NCBI GenBank assembly: GCA_039583875.1
Contig: CM077166.1
Coordinates: forward strand, 95,202,094-95,266,093
Direction: 5' to 3'
Source: Platanthera guangdongensis
Taxonomy: Eukaryota > Streptophyta > Magnoliopsida > Asparagales > Orchidaceae
DNA length: 64,000 nucleotides
The notes beneath the pieces are model-generated. The model was not told the DNA's origin. It was given only the letters and a program-made list of their open reading frames with translations, and did no database searches. This document shows, piece by piece, positions 12,427-24,567 of this stretch. Positions within the stretch are counted from its first letter, which is position 1. Every line of letters starts with the position of its first letter. The position numbers and the translations under genes were made by a program.

Positions 12427-13480
12427 TGATGTGCTGGCGGTAAGATTGTCGTTCACGGCCAAGTAATAAAAGGGAGGAGTAGCTTCCCCATGCATAGATC
12501 TCACACGGAGTGCAAGTAGGGAGCATGGATTCAGCTTTCAGATAAATGAATGAAAGTGCTAAGTAAAAACGAGGGGTATGATTTTGGGTATCCTACACTA
12601 AGCATCAATAATCTAGTGTGGGTCGCCATCACCGCATCTCCCGGGTCAATTACTCCAAAGAGTAATAACGGAGACAAACAAACTATCGAGGGTCGTAAAC
12701 ACCTCTTCGCATCGCGCGCTTCTAGCAGTCGCTAGAACGGCTCAAACACAACTTTCTTTAACAAATATGAATCTCATAAACCCACATCATGATCAAGAAA
12801 TCAACACACAAAACCATAGCAAGACCTTGAGCAGAGCACTATTATTAAACATCAAGCATACTAGCACAAGTTCAGGTTAAAGCAAATCCAAGAAAAGTGG
12901 GGGTGAAACACAACCAAGCACTCGAAGGCTCTCCAAGATTCACGGCCTGAAGCGAGTGTTGTCGAGCCTCGTCCTAGCTCGGTCTTTGGAAGGTATCCGA
13001 GATGCCGAAGGGCTATCACTTCCTTCTCCACGCTCATCTTCTTCGTGGTGTGGTAGCTGACTCTGATCAGAGCGAAATGCTTCACAAGTTCTGAAACTAA
13101 GAACTCAAACAGTCGCATGGAGGTCGACAATAGTGATGGCGGTCAGAGACAAAGCTTTAGCAAGCTCTTTGGAGGAGAATGGGTGGTCGGATTAACCCTC
13201 CAAGGAGCAGAGAGAAAATGACGGCTGGACGGAGGAGTTCCCGCTCAAAGGGGCAGAAATGGCGGGGGAAAATGGAGATATCCCGGTCCAGAAGATATCT
13301 GCGGCTTAAATAGTAAAAGCCAGAAAAAATGGTCATGCACGGTCTGGCGCACGACTGTGCGTCAACCGTGCGATATTAATATCCAGAAAACACCTGAGTA
13401 AGAAGAAGCGTTGACCGGTGTGTTTCCTTCACGCACTGGCGATTTGCCCGTGCGTGAAGTAATTCGCACGGGTAACGACT
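12427..13480 (-). repeat. Element B copy 1, 5' LTR (right), truncated
   Basis: Begins TGATGTGCTGGCGG. The sequence follows the full LTR at 30604 for about 1050 bp and then changes abruptly at GGTAACGA to 5S spacer (CTTAGTTTCC). Confidence 0.85.
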
Positions 13481-13915
13481 TAGTTTCCAATTGCACGGCC
13501 CTTCAAACGGCCATATCTTTTGATCAGACCGTCCGATTTTTGAGCACAATACAATTTCAGAAAGCTCCTGGAGATGTCGATCCACTATCAAATGGGGTGG
13601 ACCCATTCGAGCTCGTTTCATGACCTCAGATCGTGCATATTCATCTCCGTTTATTGACCGTGACTTAGCTTAGGAAAGACATCCAAGAATACAGTAATGA
13701 CCGCGACATAACATCGCGCTCACACGACGAAATCACCGCCACTTCCCCATTTTAGAGATCTCATATAGAGGGAGTGGCGTGGAAACCCGGTCGTTTCCAT
13801 GCATAAAAAATTAAGGAGCCAAAATTGCTTCATCCAAATGGAAACAGATCCCAAAAATTGAAAAATCGCCCGTCAGGGAGCTTCACTTAAATAAAATGTG
13901 TCAGACTATTCCAAC

Positions 13916-14035
13916 ATGTGCGACCATATCAGCACTTGAGTACTGGATCCGATAAGAACTCCGCAGTTAAGCGTGCTTGTGTGAGAGTAGTACTGGGATG
14001 GGTGACCTATTGGGAAGTCCTCGTGTTGCACCCAT
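13916..14035 (+). rRNA. 5S rRNA-like gene, full length, degenerate
   Basis: 120 nt aligned to plant 5S. The core CTGGGATGGGTGACC and the following GGGAAGTCCTCGTGTTGCAC are intact. GTGTGAGAG replaces GGGCGAGAG in the internal promoter. A T run follows. Paralogue of 38886-39005. Confidence 0.82.
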
Positions 14036-14694
14036 TTTTTGTCTCTCGGCTGCATAAAAGTCCCTTTTTATCTGCATTGAATGTGCTCTCTATAAACGAG
14101 GCCCTGGGCGTACCACCCATGGGGGCGCGGTGGAATTTTTGAAATTAATAGAACGGGAACGTGGCCTTAAAATCCTTCACAGGCGATGAGCAGGAAATCA
14201 AAAGAAAGGGATGTATTAGTTTCCAAATGCAAGGCCCGACAAATAGCTATAACTTTTGATTAGACCATCCAATTTTCGCACACAACACAGTTTAGGAATG
14301 CTCCTGGAGTTGTCCATCCACTGATCAACCATGTGAACCCTTTCAAACTCGTTCCTCGACCTCAAATCATGCATATTCAACTCCATTTAAAGGTTACCCA
14401 ATGTTTTCCTTATGTCAATTTTGTCCAAATGGATATTCTATTGAAGGATTCAAGAATCCCTTCCAAGAATACAGAAATGACCGCGACATAACTTCACTCA
14501 TATGGGAAGAGATCGCCTTCGCTTCCCCATTCGGAGATACTGCATAGAGGCGGCAGCATGGCGTCCCGGCCGTTGCCACGCATATAAAATTGAGCCGCCA
14601 AAACTACTTAATCTGAATAGAAATGGAGCCCGCAAACCAAAAGATCGCGCGTCAGGGAGCTTAGATTAAATAAAATATGTCGAACTATTCCAAC

Positions 14695-14814
14695 GTGTGC
14701 GACCAGACCAGCACTTGAGCATCAGATCCCATCAGAACTCCACAGATAAGCATGCTTGGGCAAGAGTAGTACTGGGATGGTTGACATCCTAGGAAATACT
14801 CGTGTTGCATCCAT
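14695..14814 (+). rRNA. 5S rRNA-like gene, full length, degenerate
   Basis: 120 nt, with GATAAGCATGCTTGGGCAAG in the internal control region and TCCTAGGAAATACTCG in place of TCCTGGGAAGTCCTCG. Seven T's follow. Paralogue of 39666-39785. Confidence 0.82.
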
Positions 14815-14970
14815 TTTTTTGCCTCTCGGTAGCATGAATGCCCATTTTTACTTGCGGAGAACAAGCTCTCTCTATTAACTCGGGCCCGAGGATACCGGCC
14901 ACGTGGGCAGGGCAGAATTTTCGGAATCAACAGAACGGGCACACAATCGTATGATCCTTCGTAGATGATG

Positions 14971-16590
14971 AAAGTCTTTAGTTTAAAGGGAAACTAAATA
15001 CGTAGAGGGGTGGGGGGTGAATATGTTTTTGGTCTCTTTTTACTTTTTCCTAACTTTGAGTGTGTTGAGTTAGCTTAGTTACCTTGCTTTCAAGAAAAAA
15101 ATAGCACATGCTAGATTTATATTAGTTCACCTGATTATGGGTACATACACTTTCCCTTTCACCTTTCTAACAGTGTGTTAGATAAGACACTTTTCCAAAG
15201 CTTGGCTCCTAATACCTTAAAGAACAGAACACTCAGGATCTCTCCATCTTCTTCAAGACCGACCTCAGGCACAAGGGCCTACATCTGAGCAAGCTTGCTC
15301 CTACAACTCAGTGATCCAATGATCACCTACCACTCAGAGAGAATGACTCTCCTACAGCTTAGGCACAACGACCTACCTCAGATCCAAAGTTGGATCCTAC
15401 AACTCAGGCACAAAGGTCATACACTCAGAGAGAATGACTCTCCAACCTCATCCAAACAACCATACCTCAAGAACACATGCCCTACCCTCAGATCAGTAAA
15501 TGATCCTACCAAAATGTTTATAAAATTGGCCTACAACTCAAATCCAAAGGGTCCTACAGAAATGAAAGTGGTTTTTGATGATTTGACTCCATAAAGATTT
15601 CTCTGAGTCTACTGCTTCCTGAGCTGAGATGAACTCAACTCTAACTTCTTCTTAGCAACAGGAGAGGTAATCTTCAAGTAACTGCTGCTTGTGCAGGAAG
15701 AAACTCAGAAACTCAAGTTTCTTATCTTGCTGATGAAGACATATAAGTTTACAGTTCTTGTTGTTCTTCATTCAGCAAACCGTGACTGCAGAAACCAGAT
15801 GTTCCTGCTTCTTCTTCTTTCTCAAGAATCACCCATATGATCTTAGAGTGCTTCTCATCCTTAGCATGTGCTGAGCTAAGGGTACCTCAGAAAGCGTTAT
15901 AAGACAAGAGAGTAAAAGAATTGGAAAAACTTGCCTTTCGAGGTACCCCCTTGAGTCTATTTATAGATTTCTGAGTTTGGCCTGCAAATAGTGAGGATCC
16001 GATGTTCTAAACAGCTATATCAAGCCAAAAGTGGCTTACCAACAGCCAAACTTCATTGTTCTAGAAGACTAGTTACAGTCCTACAAGGGAATCAAAGTTA
16101 TTTTATCTCTGGACACCACTGGGCGAGTGGTCCATGGGAGTACCACTCAACAAAAGTGGCGAGTGTTGGGGAAGCGAGGTACTCACCTCCACGACACCAC
16201 CACTTTGGATTAATGGGGGATCTAAAGGCCACTCTCTTAGTACTTGCTAGAGCTTTCATGCTTTTTTGTGCGAGAACCCCCCTGTATTCCGTGGGCGAGA
16301 GCCATTTCACCATCCCTGGGTGAAGGAAATTCGGGAAGGGTCTCGCTCGCCTTCTTAAGCAGAGATTAGAATGCGTCCACAACATTTGCCTTACTCAACG
16401 CCATGTAACTGAAAGCATCGAGAGCGCAAGCTTCACTCAATGCCTAGGGTGAGAGGCGTACACATCACAAGCTTCACTCAATACCAACGGCGGATGGGGT
16501 CCGACTAGTTCCTAGAGCCGTCTCTCCTCTGAAGACCTGCAAAGCATGGATCCTGGAGGGGGAACCCACTCAATAAATATGGGGTTGTAC
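14971..16590 (-). mobile_element. Copia-type LTR fragment F1 in a 5S spacer
   Basis: The left end has the GAGGGGTGGGGGGTGAATA signature and the phrase GGGTACATACACTTTCCC, both also present in the LTR of copia element D (49298 on) and in F2 (39971 on). 14971-15830 matches F2 closely, including a low-complexity stretch at 15280-15600 made of variants of CTACAACTCAGGCACAA and GAGAATGACTCTCC. After 15830 it diverges, with a few CTTCACTCAATGC words at 16430-16480. It resumes 5S spacer at 16591 with about 200 bp of spacer missing. Exact left border uncertain (14970-15003). Confidence 0.6.
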
Positions 16591-16934
16591 AGCGTGACCT
16601 CAGATCGTGCCTATTCAAATATGTTTAAAGGTTATCCTACTATTTTCCTTTCGTTAATTTCATCTTAATGGATATGCCAGGGAAGGCTTCGGGAAACACT
16701 TCCAAGAATTCCGAAATGACCCCGACATAACTTCGTGCTAACGCGGCGAAATCTCCACCACTTCCCCATTTCAGAGATCTCACGTATTGGTAACGGCGTG
16801 GCGACCCGGCAGTTGCCGCATGTAAAAAATTGATCCTCCAAAATTGCTTAATCTGAATGGAAACAGAGTCCGCAAAGCAAAAGATCGCTCGTCAGGGAGC
16901 TTGGCTTAAATGAAATGTGTCGGACTATTCCAAC

Positions 16935-17054
16935 ATGTGCGAGCAGACTAGAACTTGAGCACTGGATCCCATCAAAACTCCACAATTATGCATGCTTGCA
17001 CGAGAGTAGTACGAGGATGGGTGACCTCCTGGGAAGTCCTTGTGTTGCACCAAT
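16935..17054 (+). rRNA. 5S rRNA-like gene, full length, degenerate
   Basis: 120 nt with TAGAACTTGAGCACTGG at the 5' side and ATTATGCATGCTTGCACGAG in the internal promoter. The 3' part GGATGGGTGACCTCCTGGG is canonical. No second copy elsewhere in the window. Confidence 0.8.
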
Positions 17055-17687
17055 TTTTTGTCGCTTGACTTCATAAATGCCAATTTTTACCTACGACGAA
17101 CGCGCTCTCTCTATGAATGTGTGCCTGAGGGTACCGCCCACATGGGCTGGGAAGAATTTTTGGAATCAACAAAATGGGCACCAACCTTAACGTCCTTCGA
17201 AGGAGATGAGCAGGAAATCAAAAGAAAGCCGCATTTTATTTTCCAATTGCAAATCCTTTCAAACGGACATAACTTTTGATCAAACCGTCTGATTTTCATT
17301 CACAATTCCATTTCGAAATTCTCCCGCAGTTTTCCATATACTGGAGAACAGGGTGAACCAATTCGAGCTCGTTCCGCGACCTCAGATCGTGCATATTCAA
17401 CTCCATTTAAAGTTTATACCAGTGTTTTCCTTTCGTCAATTTTATCCTAATGGATATGGCAGCGAAGGCTTCGGGAAACACTTCTAAGAATTCAGATTAA
17501 GAAATCACCGCCACTTCCCCATTTCAAAGATCCCGCGTAAAGGCGGCAGCGTGGCAACCCGGCCGTCGTCTTGCGTACAAAATTGAGCAACTAAAATTTC
17601 TTAATCTGAATGTAAACAGAGCCCACAAACCGAAAGATCGCAAGTCGGGGAGCTTGTCTTAAAAAAAATGAGGCGGACTATTCCAAC

Positions 17688-17804
17688 GTGTGTGACCAAA
17701 CCAGCACTTGAGTGCGGATCTCAACAGAACTCAATTGTTAAGCGTGCTTGGGCGAGAGTAGTACTGGGATGGGTGACCTCCAAGAAGTCCTCGTATTGTA
17801 CATA
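17688..17804 (+). rRNA. 5S rRNA-like gene with small deletions
   Basis: About 117 nt. GGGCGAGAGTAGTACTGGG is intact, but nucleotides are missing at TGAGTGCGGATC and at GACCTCCAAGAAGTCC (CCTCCTGGGAAGTCC in the consensus). Followed by a T run. Confidence 0.78.
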
Positions 17805-18347
17805 TTTTTTACCGCTCGGCCGTATGAACTCCCAATTTAATCTGTGGCGAACACGCTCTCTCTATGAATGCAGGCAGGAGGGTACCGTACACGCGTGCTG
17901 GGCGTAATTTTTGGAATCAACATAGCGGGCACGCAGCCTTAACATCATTCACAGGCGATGAACATGAAATCAAGAGAAAGGCGCGTTTTAGTTTCTAAAT
18001 GAAAGGCCCTTCAAATGTACTTAACTTTTGATCAGATCGTCTGATTTTCGGGCACAATCCCATTTCAGAAAGCTCACAGAGTTCTCCATCCACTGGAGAA
18101 TGGGATGAACTATTTTGAGCTCGTTCTACAAGATAAGATCGCGCAAATTCAACACATTTTAAAGGTTATCCCAGTGTTTTTCTTTCGTCAATTTCGTCCT
18201 AATGGATATGGCATCGAAGGCTTCGGGAAACAGTTCAAAGAATACAGTAATGAGCGCGACAGAACTTCGAACTCACGTGGAAAATTTGCTGGCACTTCCC
18301 CATTTCGGAGATCCTGCTTAGTGTCTGCGGCGTTGCGACCCGACCAT

Positions 18348-18409
18348 TGTTTGCGCTAGAGCAGTACTAGGATGGGTGACCTGCTGGGAAGTCCTCGTGT
18401 TGCAGTCAT
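18348..18409 (+). pseudogene. 5S rRNA-like copy, 3' half only
   Basis: Same truncation as 111-172, with extra substitutions (TTTGCGCTAGAG). Keeps GGATGGGTGACC and GGGAAGTCCTCGTGTTGCA. Confidence 0.8.
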
Positions 18410-19025
18410 TTTTTCCCCTCGACTGTTTGAATGCCCATTTTTACCTGCGGCAAACATGCTCTCTATATGAGCGCTTGCCCGAGGGTACCTTCAACATGGG
18501 CTGGGCAGATTTTTCGGAATCAACAGAACATGCATGCAGCCTTAACATCCATCCAGGCGATGAGTAGGAATTCAAATGAAAGGTGTGTCTTAGTTTCCAA
18601 ATGCAAGGCCCTTCAAACGGCCATAACGTTTGACCAGATCGTCTAATTTTCACGCACAATACAATTTTGAAAAGCTCCAGGAGTTGTCCATCCACTATCG
18701 AATGGGGTGAACCTGTTAGAGCTCGTTCCGCGACCTCAGATCGCGCATATTCAACTTTGTTTAATGATCGCAACATAACTCAGGAAACACTTCCAAGAAT
18801 ATAGTAATGACTGCGACATAACTTCACGCTCAAGCGGCGAAATAACCGTCACTTCCCCATTTTGGAGATCAAACATAGAGGCGGCGGCATGCAGACCCAG
18901 TCGTTGTCGTGCATAAAAAATTGAGCCGCCAAAATTGCTTAATACGAATGGAAACGGAGCCCGCAAACCGAATGAACGTGAGTCAGAAATCTTGGCTTAA
19001 ATAAAATGTGCCAGACTATTCCGAC

Positions 19026-19145
19026 GTGTGCGACTAGACCAGCACTTGAGCACCAGATCCAATCATAACATCGCAGATAAGCGTGCATGGGAGAGAGTAG
19101 TATTGGTAAGAGTGACCTCATGGGAAGTCCTTGTGTTGCACCCAT
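19026..19145 (+). rRNA. 5S rRNA-like gene, full length, degenerate
   Basis: 120-nt duplicate of 789-908 with the shared GTGCATGGGAGAGAG variant, which shows descent by duplication. It ends TTGTGTTGCACCCAT and a T run follows. Confidence 0.8.
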
Positions 19146-19275
19146 TTTTGGCCGCTCGACTGCATGAACTCCCATTTTTACCTACGGCGAACGCGCTCTC
19201 TCGACGAATGAGTGCCCGAGGGTACCTCCCACATGGTCCTTGCAGAATTTTTAGAATCAACAGAACGGGCACGTG

Positions 19276-19280
19276 GCCAT
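19276..19280. repeat. Left target-site duplication of element A, GCCAT
   Basis: GCCAT immediately before TGATGG. Partner at 35285-35289. Confidence 0.85.
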
Positions 19281-20926
19281 TGATGGTTAAAATTTACAAT
19301 TAAATATATCTCTAAAGTCTACAAACTATAGGTAAGAGCACCTATCGTTCATAGCATAGGATATTTAAGAATATCAAGTGTCATATTCTTTCGGGTCTGT
19401 TGAGTACCTCTACTCACCTGTATATTTTATCGAACATTAAAAATTGAGAATAAAACGAGGAATTTCTAAAAGGAAAAAGCTAGCGCTTGATCTGAAATCC
19501 CGTTGGATTTACATAAACTTTCATGGTATGATAAAAGATACATGTTCTTATTAGTTATGTTGACTGTGGAGGTTCCTAAAATACAAAAGCATCTCTCTCG
19601 AGCTCATGCTTTTGACTAACCTTAGGTTGATCGATAAGACCCCTCGGCCTGTCAAAACCACTAAGCTTGTTATAGGCGATGAACCCCACTATTGGATTTG
19701 ACTCAAATCCGGAAGATTTATGTCGTCCTCTCTCGAGTAGTGCATGCAACTCCTTTTATCTTTGAGCGATCTACTCATATCAACAACCTCTCAGTCATTT
19801 AAGATTCGGATATAGGATCGAAGAACATATCCGTGAAATATGAAGTCGACACAAAATAATTCAAATATAAATCGATATCGAGCAAAATAGAGAACTTGAC
19901 CATTTAAATAAAAATATAGAAAGCTTTATATCATCCAACGTTCATCATGATCAAGTGCTATATATAGATTAGCTACACCTCATAATGAAAGAACTACAAA
20001 AGAAAGAAAAGAGAAACATGATTGGAAAGGGAAGAAGACTTGAATTGAAAATAACTAAAAGAAAAGTTAAGCTAGGAAATGAAAGTTACATAAAACCAGT
20101 AGAATAAACCTTATCTAAACTAGAAATAGCTACTCCAAATCTTCCAACCTGTGCTCAAAATTTTTCTGGAATTTATAGGCAAAGTTGTTGGTAGTCACGC
20201 CTCTAGGTCATGCCCGTGACCTAGGGCTTGTAAGGCTCGAAAACCGCTATCTTGAAATCCCTGGAACGTTGGCGAGAAACCGCCAAAATATGTTAAATTG
20301 GTAGTCATGCCCCTAGGTCACGCCCGTGACCTAGGGCGTGTCTAGTCTGTTACAGGAAACAGCGAGAAGGGGAAATGGCAGGAGTCAATATGTCGGTTGC
20401 TGGACGGGTCACGCCATAGGTCACACCTGTGACCTAGGGCATGTAGGCTTAAACGGTTTGTAATGGAAACTACTGATTGAGGCTAAGTAACGTCGGGGAG
20501 TAACGCCCATGGTCACGCCCATGTCAAAGGCGTATAACCCATAACCAGCGTGTGTTGTGAATCTGGAGCTCATGGTGGCGCACGCCCCGTGTAGTATGGT
20601 CATGCCCATGTTACGCCCGTGATATTTGGGCGTGTAACTTTAATTAACGTAGAATGGCAGCAGATCAACACTTGGAGGTCACGGCCTGTGTCTATGGTCG
20701 CTCCCCTAGTCACACCCGTGACATGGGCGTGTACTAGTGAAAAATTTGACTTTTCTTAAGATTTTCTCCGGATCAATCCCGTCTGCTCCAAATTGCTATT
20801 GGCAGCCTAGATTAAACTGAATATAGAAAAGAAAGGAATTAAAGTAAATATTAATATAAAACTAAATAGAAATTAATTATTTATTATCTAAAGGTTATAT
20901 TAAAATACTATAAATATTGACTTATA
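19281..20926 (-). repeat. Element A, 3' LTR (left)
   Basis: 1646 bp, TGATGG...CTTATA. The terminal TGATAAG of the minus strand has lost a base here (TATAAG). Palindrome cluster at 20195-20735 on GGTCACGCCCGTGACC. Polypurine tract at 20927-20945. Confidence 0.85.
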
Positions 20927-21439
20927 AAATACCCCAATACTTAAGATTTTGCTATTTCACAGCAAAACAATAAAAAGTATTTATAAGAAATTAAAATAAT
21001 TTTTAATTAAACTAAACTTTTATTAGCTCAAAAGTAAGTTCAAAATAAATTTTATGAATTCAAAAATTAAGTCCTAAAATATGAAATTAAAATGATAAGA
21101 GTAAAATATTTAACTAAAATTTCTCGAGCAAATTAATTAGCGTTCAAAATTGAGTGGCTACGCAACAAAGTTAGATTAGAATTATTAACACCTTTAACCA
21201 AAAAGAGACTTGAAGGAAATATTTAAATTACTACTTATGTTATCTTAGTATTTAATTTTTGTCTAAAACAATTATATCGGCTACAAAGTTTATGGAAAAA
21301 GGAATTTGAAGAGGTTTTTTATTTGAGGTGATGATTTTCATCCTCTCACCCCATGCATTTTTTTTCTTGTCTTCGATATTTGCATATGTTTACTAAGAAA
21401 ATTATGAATTTTGTCCTCTCATTTTCCATTACATATGAA

Positions 21440-21442
<3 letters not shown>

Positions 21443-21492
<50 letters not shown>
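21443..21492. repeat. (TA)25 microsatellite
   Basis: 50 bp of TA, the shorter allele of the duplicated tract at 3211-3322. Confidence 0.98.
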
Positions 21493-21494
<2 letters not shown>

Positions 21495-21727
21495 TTTTTC
21501 AACGACAAAAATAAATGGGAGTAATGAATTTTATCCTCTTACTTCATCTTTTAGTTTTGGGATTTCATATATGTACCAAGGAATGCTTGATTTCCATGAC
21601 ATATGATCTAACAATAAAAAATGCATATGTTTACCGAGGGATAAAGAATTTTATCCTCTTGTCCCCATGACATATGATCTAACAATAAAAATAAAAACAA
21701 GGAAAAGGCTTACAGAATTTAGATTAA

Positions 21728-21856
21728 GGCTTCGTTTAGGAGAACTTATTTTCACCAGTCAAGCGGTTACGACCGCATGAACCGGACCTTAATTATGGTC
21801 CGTTCATGCGGTCGTAACCGCTTGACCGGTGAAAATAAGTCCTCCGAAACGGAGCC
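21728..21856. mobile_element. 129-bp foldback MITE, copy 2
   Basis: Ends GGCTTCGTTT and AAACGGAGCC are inverted repeats. TAA occurs on both sides (21725-21727, 21857-21859). The arms pair over nearly the full length, with CGGTTACGACCGCATGAAC against its complement. A 3-bp TAA duplication points to the PIF/Harbinger superfamily. Confidence 0.75.
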
Positions 21857-22993
21857 TAAATTAAAAAATTATAGAGCAACTATAATAAATTAAGTTTTAC
21901 TAAGAATCTTAAAGCGTAATGTGAGTATAATTAAAATCTAAAAATTGTTAATCTAACTACCACAAAATTGAAACTATTTAAAATAAAAGAGAAAAAGTGC
22001 TAAATAAAGAACACTAAACAAATTAGAATCATAAAATATTTCTTAAGATTAAATCACCTAAAAATTTAAATTAACAAACTATGATAAAATAAAAGAGTAG
22101 CAAATCAAAAATTATAAAAAATCGTATAAAAAAACTCAAAATAAATTTCCGGAAATAAAAAAAACTAAGCAAGGGGTTTATTATATTTTTGGGTTTTTTA
22201 AAATTTTTTTTGTTAATACTTAGACTTCCCAAGACTACCCAGTGACGGGTTCGCAAGGTACTATGCGGTTTTGTGGGATGAGAGCCTAACACGGCCCTTT
22301 CCAAGAAATTAAAATTTTAGACTTTCTAATTTTTTTTTGCTTTTTTTAATTTTAACTAAAAAAACAACAATATTATTTAATAAAAATAACAATAATAGAT
22401 CCCAACCCCATACTTAAAAATAAACATTGTCCCCAATTTTATATGCTAAGTAGAAGGGGGGGGGGGGGGACAAAACCAAAAGAAATGCAAAAATTAAAAA
22501 AATAAGCAATGGATGTCTCCCAAGAGCTCTTCTCTTTTTGTCGTCTTTAAGCTATACGGTTATTGTTAGGAGAAAGGAAAATAAAAATTGAAATTAATGG
22601 TCAACTCCCTTAATTCCGTTTTGGCGAATGTGACTATGTTGGTCACCCGGGTACACCTCCGCTTAATTCTTGAATATTCACCTTGCCTTTGACTTGAAAA
22701 TGTAAATTCAAGTCACCTATATATACCGAAGGTGATTTTAATTTTCATAGAGGAGCGACAAATGGAATGTTAACGACGTTGGATTGCAGCGACTTATCTT
22801 CTACACGAAAATCATTAGAACAAGAAAAATAAAAAATAAATGTGTCAGAAATAATTTCACAAGGAGGAGAGTCGTGTAAAAGAAAATGATCAAGCTACAC
22901 TTGTGTATTTTCTAAAATGTTGTATCCAAAAATTGATTTAAAATAAAATCATCGAACGCATTGTAATTCCTCCATTAGTCATATGGAATATAA

Positions 22994-24567
22994 CGTTGGG
23001 TCCGGCCGGGACCCCACACCATATTTCACAAACAAACGGCGGAATTACATATGCATATCAAAATCACGTTCTACTCGCAACCTAGCGCAGAGCATTCTAG
23101 CGTAAGTGTTTTAAGTTGTAAGAACTAAACAGAATGAATGTCCACTAAATATATAAACCACACATTTATATATGTCACCAGGAATGTATACATTTACACA
23201 AACGCTCATGGCCTTAAGGCCTTTCATGTTTCTCTATTATAAAATATGGCTTCATACATTGGCACGCAGGCCGGCCACACATGAAATCCAAGACTTAGCA
23301 CAGCCTTCAAGGGCCTTTAAGTAGCAAGGTTTTCAATCCTCTCAATCCAATTCATCCCGTCAACACCTGCAGTTGGACATTCACCCCAAGAGTGGTAAAC
23401 AAAGCAACGGTCAGCATTAGCTGACCAATTATAATGACCTTACCCCTTACCCGTGGCAGTGGTTCATTCCCTATATGCATCGCAATCACAATATATATCT
23501 ACATCACAAAAAGTTCTTTCATGCACAACATCACAAACGCCGGCCTCCGTCATATGCTCCGTGCACGCATGGCACATTACGGTGTACCGGACTCCTTGGC
23601 ACCACCACCGATCAGAGGTCTTTAACTTGTTGGTTGGGCGGTCCTAGTATACCAATACGCATGCTGGGGCCATTCCGTCCATCCACTCAGAGGTGCTAAC
23701 CTCACAGCAAACTTGAGCATTTAAATCGACCCACCACTGTGGTGTGACAAGCCGGGTCGGATCCGCATACGCCCATGCATTGCCACCAATCGATCTCTCA
23801 CAACACCGGTCCAGGTCAGCCTTTTCCCGTTGCTCAAATCGTCAATAGCGCAGATCTTGATGCGGGTCGCCTTTCCCTTCACTGCTAAGCACACAGCTCT
23901 CGCAGAGCCACTTTCCAATCCAATCCCGTTCAACACACCCAAGACAAGTGCTTATACAAAGCTTTTAAAGGTTTCACAATTCACAGGCATCCATAAAATA
24001 CATAAAGTCTTCTCCGGTTCACGACATAAACATCATCAATCCAGACTAACCGTCCGGATGGGCTTCACATAGCATGCCTATGCCGTACTACATATTTCCG
24101 ACTCTAGATGTAGACTCAACCGGGGATATCAACTATCAACCCACTGGAATCACTTACGCTTTCCACCTCTTGGTGGAGGATTCCATGCTTATGCATAACG
24201 AAGGACTTTACTTGTCCAAGAAGGAGATCGTTACACTTGACGATCGCTTTGGAGCCATGAAACTCTAGCCAGATGGAAATCACTGCCACGGCCTTGCCTC
24301 CACGAATCTAAACTCAGATCTCGATTCGAAACTCTGAAGCTACTCCGACAGTCAGATTCGTTCTCCTTCTTCCCTTCCTTCACCTCCTCCCTCTCTATCT
24401 CTTTAGAAAGAGAAAAGCTAAGGATGAATGAGAGTTCATTCTTCCATCCACAGTTTTATAACAGTAGGGAAGGTCCTGGACCCTTAGATCCTCTAAGTTG
24501 AATGAAAAGAACGGCCATGATTTGCCCTGAAATATCTATTTTTGGGCTGACATGGCTTGTGACACGC
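22994..24567 (-). mobile_element. E segment, left part
   Basis: Starts CGTTGGGTCC (TGTTGGGTCC in copy 1) and is interrupted at 24567 by B, continuing at 32234. LTR-like ends as described for 4825-6398. No coding frame. Confidence 0.5.
24563..24567. repeat. Left target-site duplication of element B, CACGC
   Basis: CACGC before TAATGCACTGG. Identical pentamer at 32229-32233 after the right LTR. Confidence 0.85.

Larger units (their letters stand above)
6399..13480 (-). mobile_element. Element B, copy 1: gag-protease LTR retrotransposon with truncated 5' LTR
   Basis: Minus-orientation Ty3-type element. In + coordinates: complete 3' LTR (6399-8024), polypurine tract, about 2 kb of non-coding interior, remnants of a gag-protease frame (10052-12402), primer site (12403-12420), and a 5' LTR (12427 on) cut off at about 13480 by a join to 5S spacer. 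No reverse transcriptase, RNase H or integrase is present anywhere between the LTRs. The copy is about 95% identical by eye to B2 (24568-32228) and shares its damaged protease, so both descend from one insertion by segmental duplication. Confidence 0.85.
13481..14970. repeat. 5S rDNA-derived tandem repeat block 2
   Basis: Spacer and two full-length 5S-like copies (13916-14035, 14695-14814). Matches 38450-39940 at a constant offset of about 24969. Ends where the copia-type LTR F1 begins. Confidence 0.85.
16591..19275. repeat. 5S rDNA-derived tandem repeat block 3
   Basis: Four units with three full-length and one truncated 5S-like copy. From 18239 onward the block is the duplicate of the window start. 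Confidence 0.85.
20927..22993. other. Non-coding interior of element A
   Basis: AT-rich, no credible reading frame. Contains (TA)25 at 21443-21492, a foldback MITE at 21728-21856 and a run of G's at about 22457-22468 that is absent from copy 1. Confidence 0.7.

Noticed and set aside
15295..15594. 99-aa frame, repeated at 40264-40563
   Set aside because: Low-complexity sequence of the F LTR made from repeats of CAACTCAGGCACAA; no codon constraint or family match.
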